NCBI GenBank assembly: GCA_039545275.1
Contig: BCHS01000014.1
Coordinates: forward strand, 429,725-493,724
DNA: 64,000 bases
Direction: 5' to 3'
DNA from: Pseudomicrostroma phylloplanum
Taxonomy: Eukaryota; Basidiomycota; Exobasidiomycetes; Microstromatales
Of the stretch, positions 20,017 to 32,650 are shown piece after piece. How positions within the stretch are numbered: the first letter of the stretch is position 1; each line of letters begins with the position of its first letter. The position numbers and the translations under genes were made by a program. The notes under the pieces were generated by a model. That model was not told the DNA's origin and ran no database searches. It worked only from the letters and a program-made list of their open reading frames with translations.

Positions 20017-23000
20017 ATGACCATCCGCTCACGCTCACAGCAGGATGTGCAAGACAGTCCTCCTCCTTATACCATGGACGCAGACACTTATAGTGCCGAC
20101 GTCAAGGCACCCTTGGACGGTCACCCCACCGACACAAAGTGCTCGTCACTGCTCCCTTACTCCACTTCTCACAACGCACCACCACCACGGAGATATCTGA
20201 CCCTCCGCACTCTGCTCCTAGCCCTCGGCTTGTCTGCTGGATTCACATACTATGGACTATGGAGCACACCCGACACATCCGTCTATGGCGAAGAAGTCAA
20301 GTTCCACTCATGGTCTGCATCCCTATCTTGGAAGAACAAGGGACATCACCCACACTCGCACTCCCACCCGCACGCCCCCTCCTGGTGGAAGTCGCTCACA
20401 GGAGCATCCTCTCACTCACACTGTCCACACCGTGCAAGAGTACAGCGTACAGTCAATGGCATGCTTGAGTCACTCCATGCCAATGCAGCCTATGCTGAGC
20501 AACACCTCAATGCTGACGACAGCGACGACAACTCTGCGGGCAACACATCCCTGACGGCCACTATGCCTAACATCGCCAAGTACCTCGAGGAGCAGTTCCT
20601 CGGCGTACCTGACCCCCAGAGCGCACGCGCAGCTCTCAAGAGCTATACGAGTCGGTAAGTAGAACCGCAAGAAACCGCGTATCACCCCATCGGGAGACAG
20701 GCAGGGAGACGTGGAAGCTGACAACGCAGGCCCCTCTTTGATTCCCGCCAACAGTCTCCACCTGGCGGGCACAGATCAAGACTACCAATCTGCTCTACAG
20801 ATACAGACAGAATGGGCGGAGCTACTTGGTGCTCCTAAAATCGACGACCCTACCGATCTCCTCTTTGACGCTGGCTCACCCGAGAGCATCCACTACCTCA
20901 CCGGAGACTGGACCGCAAGCGGCAACAAGCCTCGTGTGTGGACAGACACCTACTACGTTTGGCTCAACTACCCCAAGAACTCGTCTCTCTCACTCAACAA
21001 GCCAAGTGGCGAGACGACCTTCACTGCTGACCTCTCAGAGGACGTTATCGAGGAGGACCCTACCAGCTCCCAAGGCAACCGCCCCTTCCATGGCTACAGC
21101 AAGCCAGGCTCAGCCTCCGGGCCCATCGTTTACGCTGGCTTCTGTACCATCGATGACTTTGCTGCTCTCAAGACGAAAGGTGTCAAGGTAGAGGGCGCCA
21201 TCACCCTCTGTAGGTACGGGGGTCCCTTCCGAGGTCTCAAGGTACGTGCCTCTGCCGATGCCGGGGCAGTAGGCACACTGATCTACAGTGATCCTCTCGA
21301 GGACGGCAACGTGACCGAAGCCAACGGCTACAAGCCCTACCCACATGGACCAGCTCGTCAACCACACTCGGTTCAGCGAGGGAGCGTACAAGCCCTCAGC
21401 TTCTACCCTGGAGACCCCGGAACACCAGGCGAGCCTAGCTATAAGAACGCTACACGCCTCGATCCCGACGAGGCCGACTCTCTGCCCAAAATCCCCAGTC
21501 TTCCCATCAGCTACTCGAATGCCAAGCCCCTCCTGGAGGCTCTTGCGGGCCATGGTGTCAATACAGCCGAGCTAGAGACTAAGGATTCCCTTTGGGTGGG
21601 CAAGGTACCCGGCGTTGAAGAGTACTGGTCTGGTCCAAGCGAGGTGATCGCATCGATGGAGAACAACATGACTTCCATTGAGTCCAAGGCCATCTGGAAC
21701 ACCTACGCCTTCATCCCTGGGCTTGTATCGGATGAGACTGTAATCACTGCTGTACATCGAGATGCCTGGACTTTCGGTGGGGCAGACCCCTCGAGCGGGA
21801 CAGCTGCTATGCACGAGCTTGTCGCTGGTCTGGGACACCTCACCAAGGATTTCCACTGGAGGCCTATGAGGAACATCCTCATCGCCAGCTGGGACGCCGA
21901 AGAATACGGCTTGGTCGGCAGCACCGAGTTCGGCGAGGACTACGCGCAGTGGCTCAGGGAGCACGTCGTAGCCTACTTCAACACAGATGTGGCAGCTGCC
22001 GGCTCCTACCTGAAGATGGGAGCCTCTCCTTCCCTAGCGCAGCTCTACAGAGATGTAGCTAAGAGCATTGACGATCCGAATGCCAAGGACGGGTCCAGCG
22101 TTAAGCTCAACATCACTAAAGTAGGCCCTCTTGGCTCAGGTTCAGACTACTCTGTCTTCTTGCAGCACCTCGGTATCCCCTCGTCCGACATTGGCTTCGC
22201 GTACAGTGCACGAGACGGGGATGCTGTGTACCACTACCACTCCAACTACGACTCCTTTTACTACATGGACCACTTCGGCGACCCGGGCTTCAAGCGCATC
22301 ACCACAATCGCCAAGGTCCTCGGACTGGCCACCTGGCGCATGTCGCAGACTCTCTTCCTGCAGCTCGACGTGAACGAGTACGTCTCGGTGATTGGGGAGT
22401 ACATCGATGAAGTGCAGATCAAGTTCAACAAGGCCAAGAAGGACGGTCCGCTCGGTAAGGGAAGAAGTAGTTCCAGTGGGAAATGGCAAGGCTGTCATCA
22501 TGCGCTCTTCAAGGATCTGAGGAACTCTCATGCAAAGCTACAAGCAGCTGCCAAGGAGCTGTATGACGAGAAGGCGCGAGTGGACAAGGAGCTCAGGGAT
22601 CTGGCTGGAGACCACACCATCTCTGACTCTGATTCTGCAGTCTTTGCCGAATCATCGTCTTCAATGTCCTCCAACCTCTCAAGCGAAGCGCACTTCAGTC
22701 TCTCCCGCCTTGCTCAGCTCTCCTCCTCTCCGGCACCCTCCCCTCTCCCCGCCCTCCTCGCTCGCGTCGCCAGCATCAACCGCTCCCTGCGCCTCTTCGA
22801 GCAGACCTTCATCTCCCCTTCGGGCCTGAAAGACCGTCCGTGGTACAAGAGTCTCCTCGTGGGCCCCGGCAGGTGGAGGGGCTATGGCGCTACCCCCCTT
22901 CCCGGGTTGATGGAGGCGATTGTGCTCGACGGAGACTGGGACGAGGTGATTGCCGAGGCGAAGAGGTTGGAGGAGGCGATGAGTCGGGCGGGCAAGGTTC

Positions 23001-23044
23001 TTAAGAGGGGGGCTGGGAAGAAGCGGGGAAAGAAGTGGAATTGA
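20017..23044 (+). CDS. Type II membrane M28 metallopeptidase (PSMA/transferrin-receptor family)
   Basis: Exons 20017-20654 and 20755-23044 (100-nt intron) give 975 residues. The junction restores TSRLHLAGTDQDYQSALQIQ, a block conserved in glutamate carboxypeptidase II. Residues 1-60 are cytosolic, about 60-82 form a membrane anchor, and a His-rich stretch (HHPHSHSHPH) follows in the lumenal or extracellular part. Then come a PA domain, the M28 catalytic domain and a TfR-type dimerisation domain. All five predicted zinc ligands are present: VHRDAW, GGADP, SWDAEEYG, YFNTD and YHSNYDS. The enzyme is therefore probably active, cleaving C-terminal acidic or other residues from peptides. In yeast the relatives are Vps70 and the Rsp5 adaptors Tre1/Tre2, so a role in vacuolar sorting is possible. 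Substrate cannot be inferred. Confidence 0.92.
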
Positions 23045-23788
23045 GGAGGAGCACGTCGAGATAGAAGGTCGCAGCCAAGAGAACGCAGCCGACAATAGCT
23101 GTCAGATCCCCTCATATTGACTCGGTTCCCTTGTGCTCTATAAGTCACACTCTATTTCCTTCGGTACGATTCGCTCCTCGTTGCCTTCCTGATGACGGCC
23201 TCTCTGTCTCCACCGGCTGTTTTGTCGGGTGACTCCTCCATCGTTGCTATCGTCTTGTCCGCATCTCTCCCGAGACTCGGAATCGGAAGCAAGACGTGGA
23301 GTCCTGGCGGAAGGCGGAAGGCGGAAGGCGAAGCAACGCAGCAGCTGCCAAAACGTTCGCCCTGGGGGCCTCCGCCACACCTTGGTCCTACCTCTGACAT
23401 ACCTGGCCCCATTTCAGGCATCGAATCCCTTTCCACATCGTCTGCTCTATATGACTCTAGCCTCACTTCACACTCTTCGTCTTCCTCCGGCCTCGTTCAG
23501 TTGAGCTCAAATCGGGCACTAGTTGCCACTGAGCAGTGCATTGCTCGGCTCCCTCTGCGAGCATCGCATATACCCTGCCGCGAGCTCAAGGGTTCCTATC
23601 TTCGACCCGCCGATCTCGCTCTGACTCTCGACTGGGGTCCTTTTCTGGATATCAGGACTGAATTCCCTCTGGAATAAAATCTTGCGCGTAGCTCTCTTCT
23701 GCCGGACAGAGGCCGCTCGTTCCTGTCGTCTCAAGGCAGGATCGGCGTCCCTGAGCCCGGTGAGGAGGCGTCGCTCAGACCGTAACGC
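23045..23788. other. Intergenic region M28 peptidase - IBtk-like gene
   Basis: These 744 bases hold a 3' flank and the promoter of the next gene. A short GGAAGGC tandem repeat (three units) lies around 23310-23330. Open frames on both strands lack recognisable domains. Confidence 0.5.
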
Positions 23789-26700
23789 ATGGCGCCGTCT
23801 AGCACTGCAGGTGCGGGCATCCCCACCTTGATTGATTGTTGGCGAGTGCGAGACCTGCAGAGGTTCCGTGCTGTGCTAAAAGGAGGTCCTGCTGCCGCTG
23901 GCTTGAACAGCTCGGGTCATAATCAGCATGCGTCCTCCTCGTCCTACTCCAAATCGCCTACCTACCACTCTTATGGCGGGAACTCGTATGGATCTTGGAA
24001 CAGCGGACAAATCGCACCTGCCCCGCCCAGTGAGGTGAACCGACGTGACCACTACGGCAGAACTGCGTTGCATCTCATCGCAAGCTCGGATGAAGGTATC
24101 AGCATTGACTTCCTCTTGGCTTTGCTGAGTCACCCGAGCTGCAACGTGAATGTTCAAGATGGCGAGTCAGGTGAGTAGCGCGATACCATTCCTATAGCTC
24201 AGTGAAGCTGCGACAGAGATGAGAGGCGAAATCTTGGTCTGACCTCGACCCGATCTTCTCACCTGACAAACTCAGGGTACACCGCTCTTCATCGGGCCCT
24301 GTATCATGGCAATCTGCATCATGCCCTCACTCTGCTACGGCATACCGCCATTGACGTTCGGCTGAAGGATGCCGAAGGCCTGAGCGCTTTCGATCTCTAC
24401 AACTCCACCGTTTCTGGTACCAATCCGACCCCGCCCAACCTCCTGGCAGACTCGAGTGTACGAGGAAACGCCACGCCAGGCGATCTCTACCTCTGGGGCT
24501 CCAATCGGAACTACACACTTGGCCTTGGCGATGGCAATGATCGTGCCCTCCCAGACTCTGTCATGCTGAAACGACCAACAATCGAGGGGAACGAAGCTCA
24601 AACTTCGTATACTCTGCCTGCGGGACGTCAATTTGATCGTATCACGGTCAAGGATGTACAGATGTCAAAGATGCACACTGTGGTGGTGACCAACGAAACC
24701 AGCAGCGGGAATGTCTGGGTAGCTGGAATCGGATCGAATGGCCGTCTGGGGCGTCATGCCTCTACGCAGCCTACTCTGATACCGCTGGCCGACTTCAAAG
24801 AGACTGCTGCTAGTGTCGCCGTTGGGCCGGATCACACTCTCATCGTCACAACGTCCGGCAACATCTACTCTTTCGGCTTGAACAAGTTCGGCGTTCTGGG
24901 CTATACAGTCGAGTCAGGGCAGGGACTTGTTGCATCCAGTGGAACAGGGAGTGGGTCCGGTACTAGCGGTCAGTCCACGAGCTCTTCCACGAAGATCCTA
25001 GATGTACAGATTACGCCTCGGAAGATCGTCGGGCCCCTGAAGAAAGAGGGAATTCTTGGTGCAGCTGTGAGCAAGCTGCACTCTGTAGCTTTCTCCGCCG
25101 ATGCACTATACACGTGGGGCTCCAACACTGGGCAACTTGGGTACGACAAGACTGCGACGCCCTTGCAGATCCAACCTCGCAAAGTCACGTCTGTCACGTC
25201 GCAAGTTCGGCAAGTGGCGTGTACTGACCACGCCACCGCCTTGCTTCTCAACACATTCGATGTCCTGGTCTATCACGGTGATCTCAATTTCAGGCTGCAA
25301 TTTCCCATGACGCGATTCAGCGAGAAGATGTCCGTCTTCAGACCGCGGCAAGCTCAACCGAAACCTAGCATCGCCAAGATCACCAGCTCAGGCAGCACTT
25401 TTGCCGCCTTGAGTGACTACGGAGATCTGTTCACATTCAGCCTTGGTCATCCCAGCGAGTATGCCACTGGATCTTCCGTCAGCTCGACTGCGACGAAGAG
25501 AGTACCTGCCCCGGAGCCTCAGCTCGTCTGGTCTGTCAGAAAGAAATTCACTGCCGTGAGAGACGTCGCCATCAGCCTGGATGGCTCCATCATTCTGTGT
25601 ACCTCATCCGGCCACGTCTTTGTCCGTTCCCGCCGTTCGGGGGAGGCAACCTCGGCGGCTAAGCCTTCCTCCAAGACGGGAAGTGCCCGGGCATTCAAGT
25701 TCGCACAAATTCCGCTGCTACAACGAGTCATCAAGGTCGCCACCAATGAGAGTGGCGGCTTTGCAGCCATTCGTGGTCATCCTCCTGTCAAGGACATTCG
25801 CATCAAGGGCGCCACACTGGCAGAGGACATGTCCAGATCACTGCCTTTCCTGCGCATATCTTCAGAGCGAAGCGGATTCTCGGACAACAAAGATAGCCAT
25901 ATCACTGCGGACATCGGCCTCGATGTTGTCAATGACGAAAAGGCTGAGGCTGATTCGTCAGCGTCAGAGAGGGACGGCGACGACTCCGACGACGAGAGGG
26001 GCGATTCGACAATACAGCGTCACAGCGCTATTGCTTCACTCTTGGCAGAGGCCGCTCGTCGGTGGGACAGCGCACAGGAAAAGTATGGACCCAAGGCTCT
26101 CGACCCACCTTCAGGCTGCGACATGTTCATCATTGCCGGGGGCAAATACTTGCCAGCTCACCGCGCCATTGTCGCTGCTCGAATCCAGACGATTCGTCAA
26201 TGGCTAGAATACCCTCCCGACAAGGGACTAGGAGGTAGCTTGGAGGGAGTCGTGATTAAGCGACCGCGCTCAGATGTGACAACCATGTTGCTACCCCAAT
26301 GCAGCTTCCATACCGGTCTCTTTTTGCTCTACTATCTCTATACAGATGATCTACCTGCCATTTGGACCGCCAGCGTCGGCATGAGGGCGGACCGGCAACT
26401 CAGCCTGGCCAAGGTCAATCGCAACACTGTCCAATCTCAGCTGAAAGAGCTCGCAAGCATCCTGGCATTGCCCGCTCTTACACCTTGCCTCAACAGTCCG
26501 GTGCCTCGTACGCCAACACCGACACTTTGCACTGATCTACGGAGCTTCTTCCACTCTTCGGTAGATTGCGCTGTCGCAGCTTCTCCTCTCCACGATATCG
26601 AGCTACGTCTGTCAGACCGCACAGTGCCTGCGCACTCTGTTATTCTACGCCGGTCCCCTTTCTTCTCTGCACTGTTGCAGCCGGATTGGTCATCTTCGCG

Positions 26701-28915
26701 CTGGTCAAGTGGCAAGATTGCAATCGACCTAAGTCATCTCCGATGGGATGTACTCGGAGTGCATTTGCAATACCTATACGGCGATGCTGCGTCTGGCGAG
26801 TTTCTGGATGGCAGGGACAAGGGCATGACTCAAGACGAGTGGATAGACTATCTGACTGAGATCCTCGGAGCAAGCAACGAGCTGCTGTTGGACCGCCTGA
26901 AGCTCATCTGTAGCTCGCTACTGCGCGCCAGGACTTCGCCCACCAACATCGCGGCTCTGCTTACCATTGCGGATACCTTCTACGCCTTACCTCTCAAGGA
27001 GGCCAGTCTACTATACTGTGCACAGAACCTCGAAAGTCTACTCGAGGGCGGCATGCTCGACGATCTCGAACATAGAATGATCCGCGACCTTGCCCAGTTT
27101 GTCAAGAAGAAGCAAGACGATCGTTTACACAGGTCACTCCAGAGCGACTTTCTCAGCGCACTGATGGTGAAGCACCAAGAGTACCATGAGTCACTGGACG
27201 TTCCGCCTCCGTCGCTCAACTTATCGTGCTACAAAATTGGCAAGAGACCGCCACTTCCAGCCTCGTCGTCTCGCAAAGCGCTGAGGATGCCGGCCAGCCC
27301 GCTCGCCTCTCCCGAGCTCCGGCCTGCAGTCTCCCAAGACTCGGCGTTGTTCGATATGGACGAAGAATTTGCAAGCAGCCCAAGTCTTGGAGCTGTTGCC
27401 GACCGCAGCCTTCAAACGCAAAGGCTTCAGGCTGACGCTTTCCAACTGCCAAAGGCCCTCGAAGGGAAATCGGCGGCTGCTCCTTGGATCAGCAAACGTC
27501 CACAAAGCGAGGTGGCATCAGCGAAGGCGAAGCAAGCATCAGCGGCAGCGGCCGGAAGTAGTGACCTTCGCAGTATCATGGCTGCCGAAAGAAGCCGTGC
27601 CTCGACGTCAACCCCTCTGCCCGCGGTACGCTCCTCGGCTGTGCCCGCTCGAGGCTCTAACACCTCCAGCGGGATCAACACACCTCTGCGTCCTCCAGGG
27701 ACCCCCGTGGTGAACACGGAGGCGAGTGGCAGCGGGACAAGCGACGTGCCAGACCTGTCTGCGCTAAGCATTGCTCCCAAGCTGAGCCAGAAGGAACGAA
27801 AGAAGCTCGCTCAACAGCAAATGATGGCGTCGACAAGCCAAGACACCAATGCGCAAGAAGGTGCCCTGAGTACTACACCAAGCAAAGGTTCCCCTTGGAA
27901 GGTGGTGGAGACACCTCCCAGCCTTCGCACCGCAGCTGCAATCAATGAGTCGGTGTCGCCGAATCCAAACAGACCACCTCTACGTTCCGGCCCGGCAGGC
28001 GGGTCGTCCGATCAACGCACGCCATCTGGATCTTTCCCCTCGCCGCATCTCGGTCCCACTTTCACTCCCGTCAAAGTCACCGCTCCGTCTCTGTCGCGCA
28101 GCACTTCTGAAGCTGTCTGGACAAGAGCGGGTGCTACACCTCCACCCGCCCAGCGCGCATCTGCCTCCGGCAGGTCTCAGTCGACCTCACAGCACACTGC
28201 TGTCTCGCGGACAAGCGCGGCTCCCCTCTCACCCTCACCTAGTCCGAGTACGGCGGGGATGACATTTGCAGAGATCCAAGCCCAGCAAGTAGCCGCAGCG
28301 ATGGCTTCCGAGGCCATGACTCCCCAGAAGAAGTCTTTTGCTGAGATCCAGGCCGAGGACCGCCAAGCCGAGGTGGAGAGGCTCAGGGCGGAAAAGGAGC
28401 GATTAGAGTTTGAAAAGTGGTTCGAGGAAGAGAGTCGCAGAGTCAAGGCGGAAGAGAAGGCAGCGAGCCGGCAAGCCGGTGGCGGTGGCAACAGCAAGGA
28501 GGGCAAGAAGAAAGGCAGGGGGAGCACTGCCAACAAGCAGGGAGACGAGGGTACCAGCGGGCAAGGGACCCTCGTCAAAGGAGACTCTGCGACGCCGAAG
28601 CCACAGAATCAAGCTCCGCCCAAAGGCCCCAAGCGCTCGTCGGAAATTCACAATCGCGGCGGCGATCAGCAAGATCGTGGTGGACGCGGAGGAAGCTCTG
28701 CACGTGGTGGTCGGGGCGGAGGCTCCTCCCGTGGTGGTGGTGGTGGTGGTGGTGGAAGGGGAGGCAAAGGGACGGCCCACGCTGCGCCAGAGACAGCCGG
28801 ATCAGCCATACCCACTGGCCCAAAGTCGTCCTCCCAGCCTCGGCCTGCTGAGTCCGCTACGCTGTCTGCTGCTGCTCCTTCGTTCCAGCCGTCCGTCTCG
28901 TCTTCAGGACAGTAG
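23789..28915 (+). CDS. ANK-RCC1-BTB protein (IBtk-like) with RGG tail
   Basis: Exons 23789-24170 and 24276-28915 (105-nt intron) give 1673 residues. The junction yields DGESGYTALHRALYHGN, a clean ankyrin repeat. The order is ankyrin repeats (about 75-200), RCC1-type repeats (LYLWGSNRNYTLGLGDG, NIYSFGLNKFGVLGY, LYTWGSNTGQLGYD; about 210-560), a first BTB/POZ domain split by an insert (starting DMFIIAGGKYLPAHRAIV), and a second BTB (LRLSDRTVPAHSVILRRSPF). This is the architecture of IBtk, a substrate receptor of Cullin-3 ubiquitin ligases. The last 400 residues are disordered, with a predicted charged coiled coil (AEVERLRAEKERLEFEKWF) and a glycine/arginine RGG-box tail, which suggests RNA binding. 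A ubiquitin-ligase adaptor role is inferred from family. Confidence 0.88.
28730..28757 (+). repeat. (GGT)n microsatellite coding for poly-Gly
   Basis: A run of GGT/GGTG triplets inside the last exon of the IBtk-like gene encodes the Gly stretch of the RGG tail. Its length may vary between isolates. Confidence 0.8.
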
Positions 28916-29435
28916 AGGTGTTCCACTTGCAGACGGTGATTCGCGACGTACACAGATTGAAAGAGCCGTGTAACATTATTCCCATCCGGAGAAATACCAG
29001 AACCATGACGACTGTCCGTGAGAGAAGGGAGCTATGATTGCGTTGGCGACGAGAGGTAGCTTTGTTGGAACGAGCGACGACAAACGGTGCACGGCATCCA
29101 GGATCCACGATTCGGGGCGGCGTCTATGCAGACAGAAGAGGAATCACCCTGAACTTGTGATTGAAGGCTGGGATTCCCAAGACGTTGTTGTCCGGTGTTG
29201 GCGGAGCTGAGCACGTGACGTCTGGACACTCCGTCCGTCATGCTTCACACTGTAACTTTGGCACTCTTTGCTCTCTGTCTCGAAGATCATCATAACATTC
29301 GATCTCCTCATGACTGTGACATCCGGCGACTTCTCACGAACCCATACGCCACCGCCTGAAGCACCACCGTACCACCACTCCATCCAACCATGGTCTTCGT
29401 TGCTTATGCAACGACTCGGTCGCAGGGCTGTAACC
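28916..29435. other. Convergent intergenic gap
   Basis: These 520 bases lie between the 3' ends of the IBtk-like gene (+) and the siderophore transporter (-). No gene or RNA is recognisable. Confidence 0.5.
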
Positions 29436-31421
29436 TTAAAACAACAAGCCCTTCACCTGGCTCTTAGTGTCCAGCCTGACATCTCGAATGATGAAGATAC
29501 ATACGAGCGAAAAAGCCATGAAGATGGTACCAGCGGTGACCATCCAAGTCTGAGTGTCGCCATAGGCCTGCGAGATGGCTGTACGGGTCACGTTGCCCAC
29601 TGGATAGCTCAGCTGTACATCCAGAGAGTCATAGATAGTCTCCCAGTCGCCTACACTTTCTTCCGGGAGCAAGGTCTGGAGGTAGTTGGGGAAGAGTTGC
29701 GTCCAGATGGCACCAGAGACGGAGGCGCCGACGGCGTCACCTACGGTTCCGAACATCTCGAGGATAGCCAAGGCAGAAGCAGCGTCGTTGTGAGTGGGAA
29801 CGGAGAGGATCGCAACTTGCTCCACGATGATAATGGTACCACCGCCGATAGCCATGAAGATTTGACACATGATGATGTAGCCAATGTTGGTCCCCTCCTT
29901 TCGGAAGTAGATGAGCAGTCCTTCGCCGAGGATGTACAAGGGTACAGACCAGTACAACATCCATCTGAAGCGACAGGTTCGTCGAATGCAGTATCCTACA
30001 CCAAGCAACCAGACCCCTGAGACAACATCGAAAATGTTACCGATGTAACCGGCGTCTGCCAGCGACCTGTTGTATACGACTTGCAAGTAAGAGGAGAAGT
30101 AATCGTCCCAGCAATAGTAGGCGATCTGGTAAACCAGATCGAGCAGGCAAGCACCAAGAATGGTACGGTTCCGTAGGACTGAATAGGGAATGAAAGGCCT
30201 TGGCGCGACAAAGCGTTCGAAAAGAGCGAAAGCGACCAGGAGGACGAATCCTACCACTAGCATCGCAATGATGTGCGGAGCAGCCCATTGATCTTCTGTT
30301 GAACCAGCGATAATGAATGGCAGCAGGAAGAGGGACATACCACCGGCCAAGAGGATTACGCCCGCCACTGTCAGAAGGAAGACGAAGAGCGGCGACGTGA
30401 GTCGCAGTGATGAGCGAGGGCACCGCTTCGGCCTAGTATATTAGCGTAGTCAGTCACACTCACAGTCGAATTCGATAATGAAAACCCATAGCCAGGCCTT
30501 GACGCTCTTCTTGTCCGATACTGGCTGAATGAGATCACCAGAAGCAAATGCCTTCTTCTTGTTGTACAAGAGAGTACCATACAAGGGGATACAGACGAAG
30601 GGCAAGATGATGGCAAAACAGCCATAACCCCAGCGCCAGTTGTAGTCGTTGAAGCCTTCAGCTGCTTTTGGCCCTGCAAAGGCACTGATGATGTATGGCG
30701 ACGATGTGAAGGCGTAAGCAAGACCACGATCCCTCAGAGTCGAAGTATCCAGTGTGATGACATCAACACAGAAGATAAGGCCTTGGAATCCGACGTAGTA
30801 GAACACCTGCGCAGCACAATACACTGGTAAGCTGTTGCAAGCGGCTGACAGGATCAAGCCCAGAGTTGCAATGGCAGCCAAGAACAAGAAGCCGTTACCT
30901 CGATCCCAGACGTTCAGCATGCGAGCGATGGGCATAGTCATGGCCGTCGCCATGATTGACGATACTGTTCCGATGACCGTGACTAGTGGTGCATCTTCAA
31001 AGTCGCTTGCGATATAAGCCGCAAGATTCGAGGTGATAGAACTCTGGAACGCGTTGACAAGGTAGATCAGCCACATTCTGACAGGGGAAGATCCTGGTAT
31101 TGGATCAGTAAAAGCTGCCGAGCGGACCCCGCTCACGACCCACCTCGCAGGGACATGGGCTACCCAGGGCGACCCGCCCTGTCCATCGTTGACTCACGAG
31201 CCGTAAGCAGTATAGAGCCAGCCTTTGGACCAGTTCAAGGTGATGGCTTCGACCGCTTGCACACCGTGCTGCGCCATCGGAGAGATCTGCTGAGGATCCC
31301 CGTCAGATTCATTGTATCCTTTGGCGTCTGGCTCATAAGAAACATCATCTGGGTTTTGCTTCTCTGCGCCATCGCTGTTCAGTCTCGGTGCGGTCTCGAG
31401 CTCAGCGATACTGCCGGCCAT
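29436..31421 (-). CDS. Siderophore-iron transporter (MFS, SIT family)
   Basis: Proton-coupled plasma-membrane importer of ferri-siderophores. Exons 31198-31421, 30464-31077 and 29436-30367 (introns 120 and 96 nt) give 589 residues. The junctions read TAYGSMWLIYLVNAFQSSI and EFDLAGVILLAGG, both typical of SIT transporters at TM1 and after the central loop. About 75 hydrophilic residues precede TM1; 12-14 membrane segments follow. Family-like features are LAAYIASDF after TM1, RDRGLAYAFTSSPYIISAF in the first half, RPFIPYSVLRNRT and the YLQVVYNRSLADAGYIGNIF loop. The substrate siderophore cannot be told. A perfect iron-type GATA element lies 286 nt upstream (31707-31715), consistent with repression by an Urbs1/Sre1-type factor when iron is plentiful. 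The start at 31421 was chosen over upstream Mets because it begins the acidic N-tail typical of the family. Confidence 0.9.
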
Positions 31422-32650
31422 CTGTGAAGGTATGGAGTGCTCAGAACGGTGTCGATGAAGGCGTTTTGCGGTGCCACAGGGACGTTTAGAGGAGGCTCGT
31501 TGAGGCTGTGGGCCAAGAAGATTCGATCGAACGGGACGAAGAAGAGCAGGACGGGGCCGGGGGATGAGGGACGACATCAAGACCGAGCAGCCTCTCATGA
31601 GACCTTTTCTACCCTTGACCGTCAAGGTACTCCCTCATCTGGGGTCGTCCCTCGACCATGCTACTACTTCGATATTGGGAAAAAGTGAAACTTCCCGCTC
31701 TGCTCTTATCTGATACTGCTCTTTTGCCTTTACGACAGTATCGCGGCTGCAAGGGCGCAAGAGCCGAATCGGCCGAGACCGCCACGCGTAGGATTCAACG
31801 TCCGCCTGGAGTTGCCGCTCAGCAGGGCAAGGGGTCAGTCAACAAGACGGGGCTTCTACGGCGAAAGGCTCCGACTAGCCGTTGGCGTATGCATATGTGC
31901 GGCAATCAGGAAGAACCAAGACGAGCCGCAAGACGAGACCAGCGGATGAACCTCGCTCAGAATCGACGCTCGCTGGACAGAGAGGGCTGCCGAGGGCTCA
32001 GACTATCTTCGCAATGCCGAGATTGGGCTTTGCCTCTGCGCGTCCCTGATTTTCGCTGCGCCAAGCCCAAGCGCTCATGCAGGAACCTCACCGCTTCTGC
32101 ATCACTCGGCGGATTCTCCGTAATATTCGCCGCATGCTCCCTTCTTGATGGTCGGGGGCCTCTGACATTTGGTTGCGAGGTGGCACCGCCAGCCTGAGAT
32201 AGAGCTGAGGTACTACATGATGCGACCGAACGAGTCCGCTGCTCTTGCAAGCGCAGAGTTGTCCCATGAGTCGTCTCCTTGAAACCCATGGGATGAGGAC
32301 ATTAGAGAGAGCATCTCCGGAAGGCGGTAGCGCCTCTTTGATGACCACATAGTGTACAAACGAAGTGCGGGAGGCCAGGTCCGTCGACAGACCAAATGGC
32401 AGCGGCAGCACACAAGACTCCCAGAGGACGTGATGATTTGCCCATGTATTGCTCCGATTGGGCCGGTCGGTGAATGAAGCAAGCGGGCTCCGGGGCAACG
32501 TGGAGCATAGCATTTACTAGAGGGAATCTTTACAGTGGAATACAATTCGCACGACATCACCGGGGTATCACGACTGCATGACAGTCTACATTGGAGTCCA
32601 CGTCCTGGTCTGGAGTCCACGATCCCGTCTGCTGATACGTAAGGAGAAGC
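31422..32650. other. Intergenic region upstream of siderophore transporter
   Basis: About 1.2 kb lies between the transporter start and the 3' end of the flavoenzyme gene. Apart from the GATA element listed separately I see no gene. Open frames of 140-180 codons occur on both strands, but they overlap each other and have no recognisable motif. Confidence 0.5.
31707..31715 (-). promoter_or_regulatory. Iron-responsive GATA-factor site (ATCWGATAA)
   Basis: The minus strand reads ATCAGATAA, a perfect match to the extended consensus ATCWGATAA recognised by fungal iron regulators (Urbs1, SreA, Sre1, Fep1). It lies 286 nt upstream of the siderophore transporter start codon and on that gene's strand. 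The consensus is established knowledge; that this site is used is inference. Confidence 0.65.

Noticed and set aside
31658..32197. 179-codon plus-strand open frame upstream of the siderophore transporter
   Set aside because: No motif, Arg/Ser-rich random-like composition, overlaps other frames and the putative promoter.
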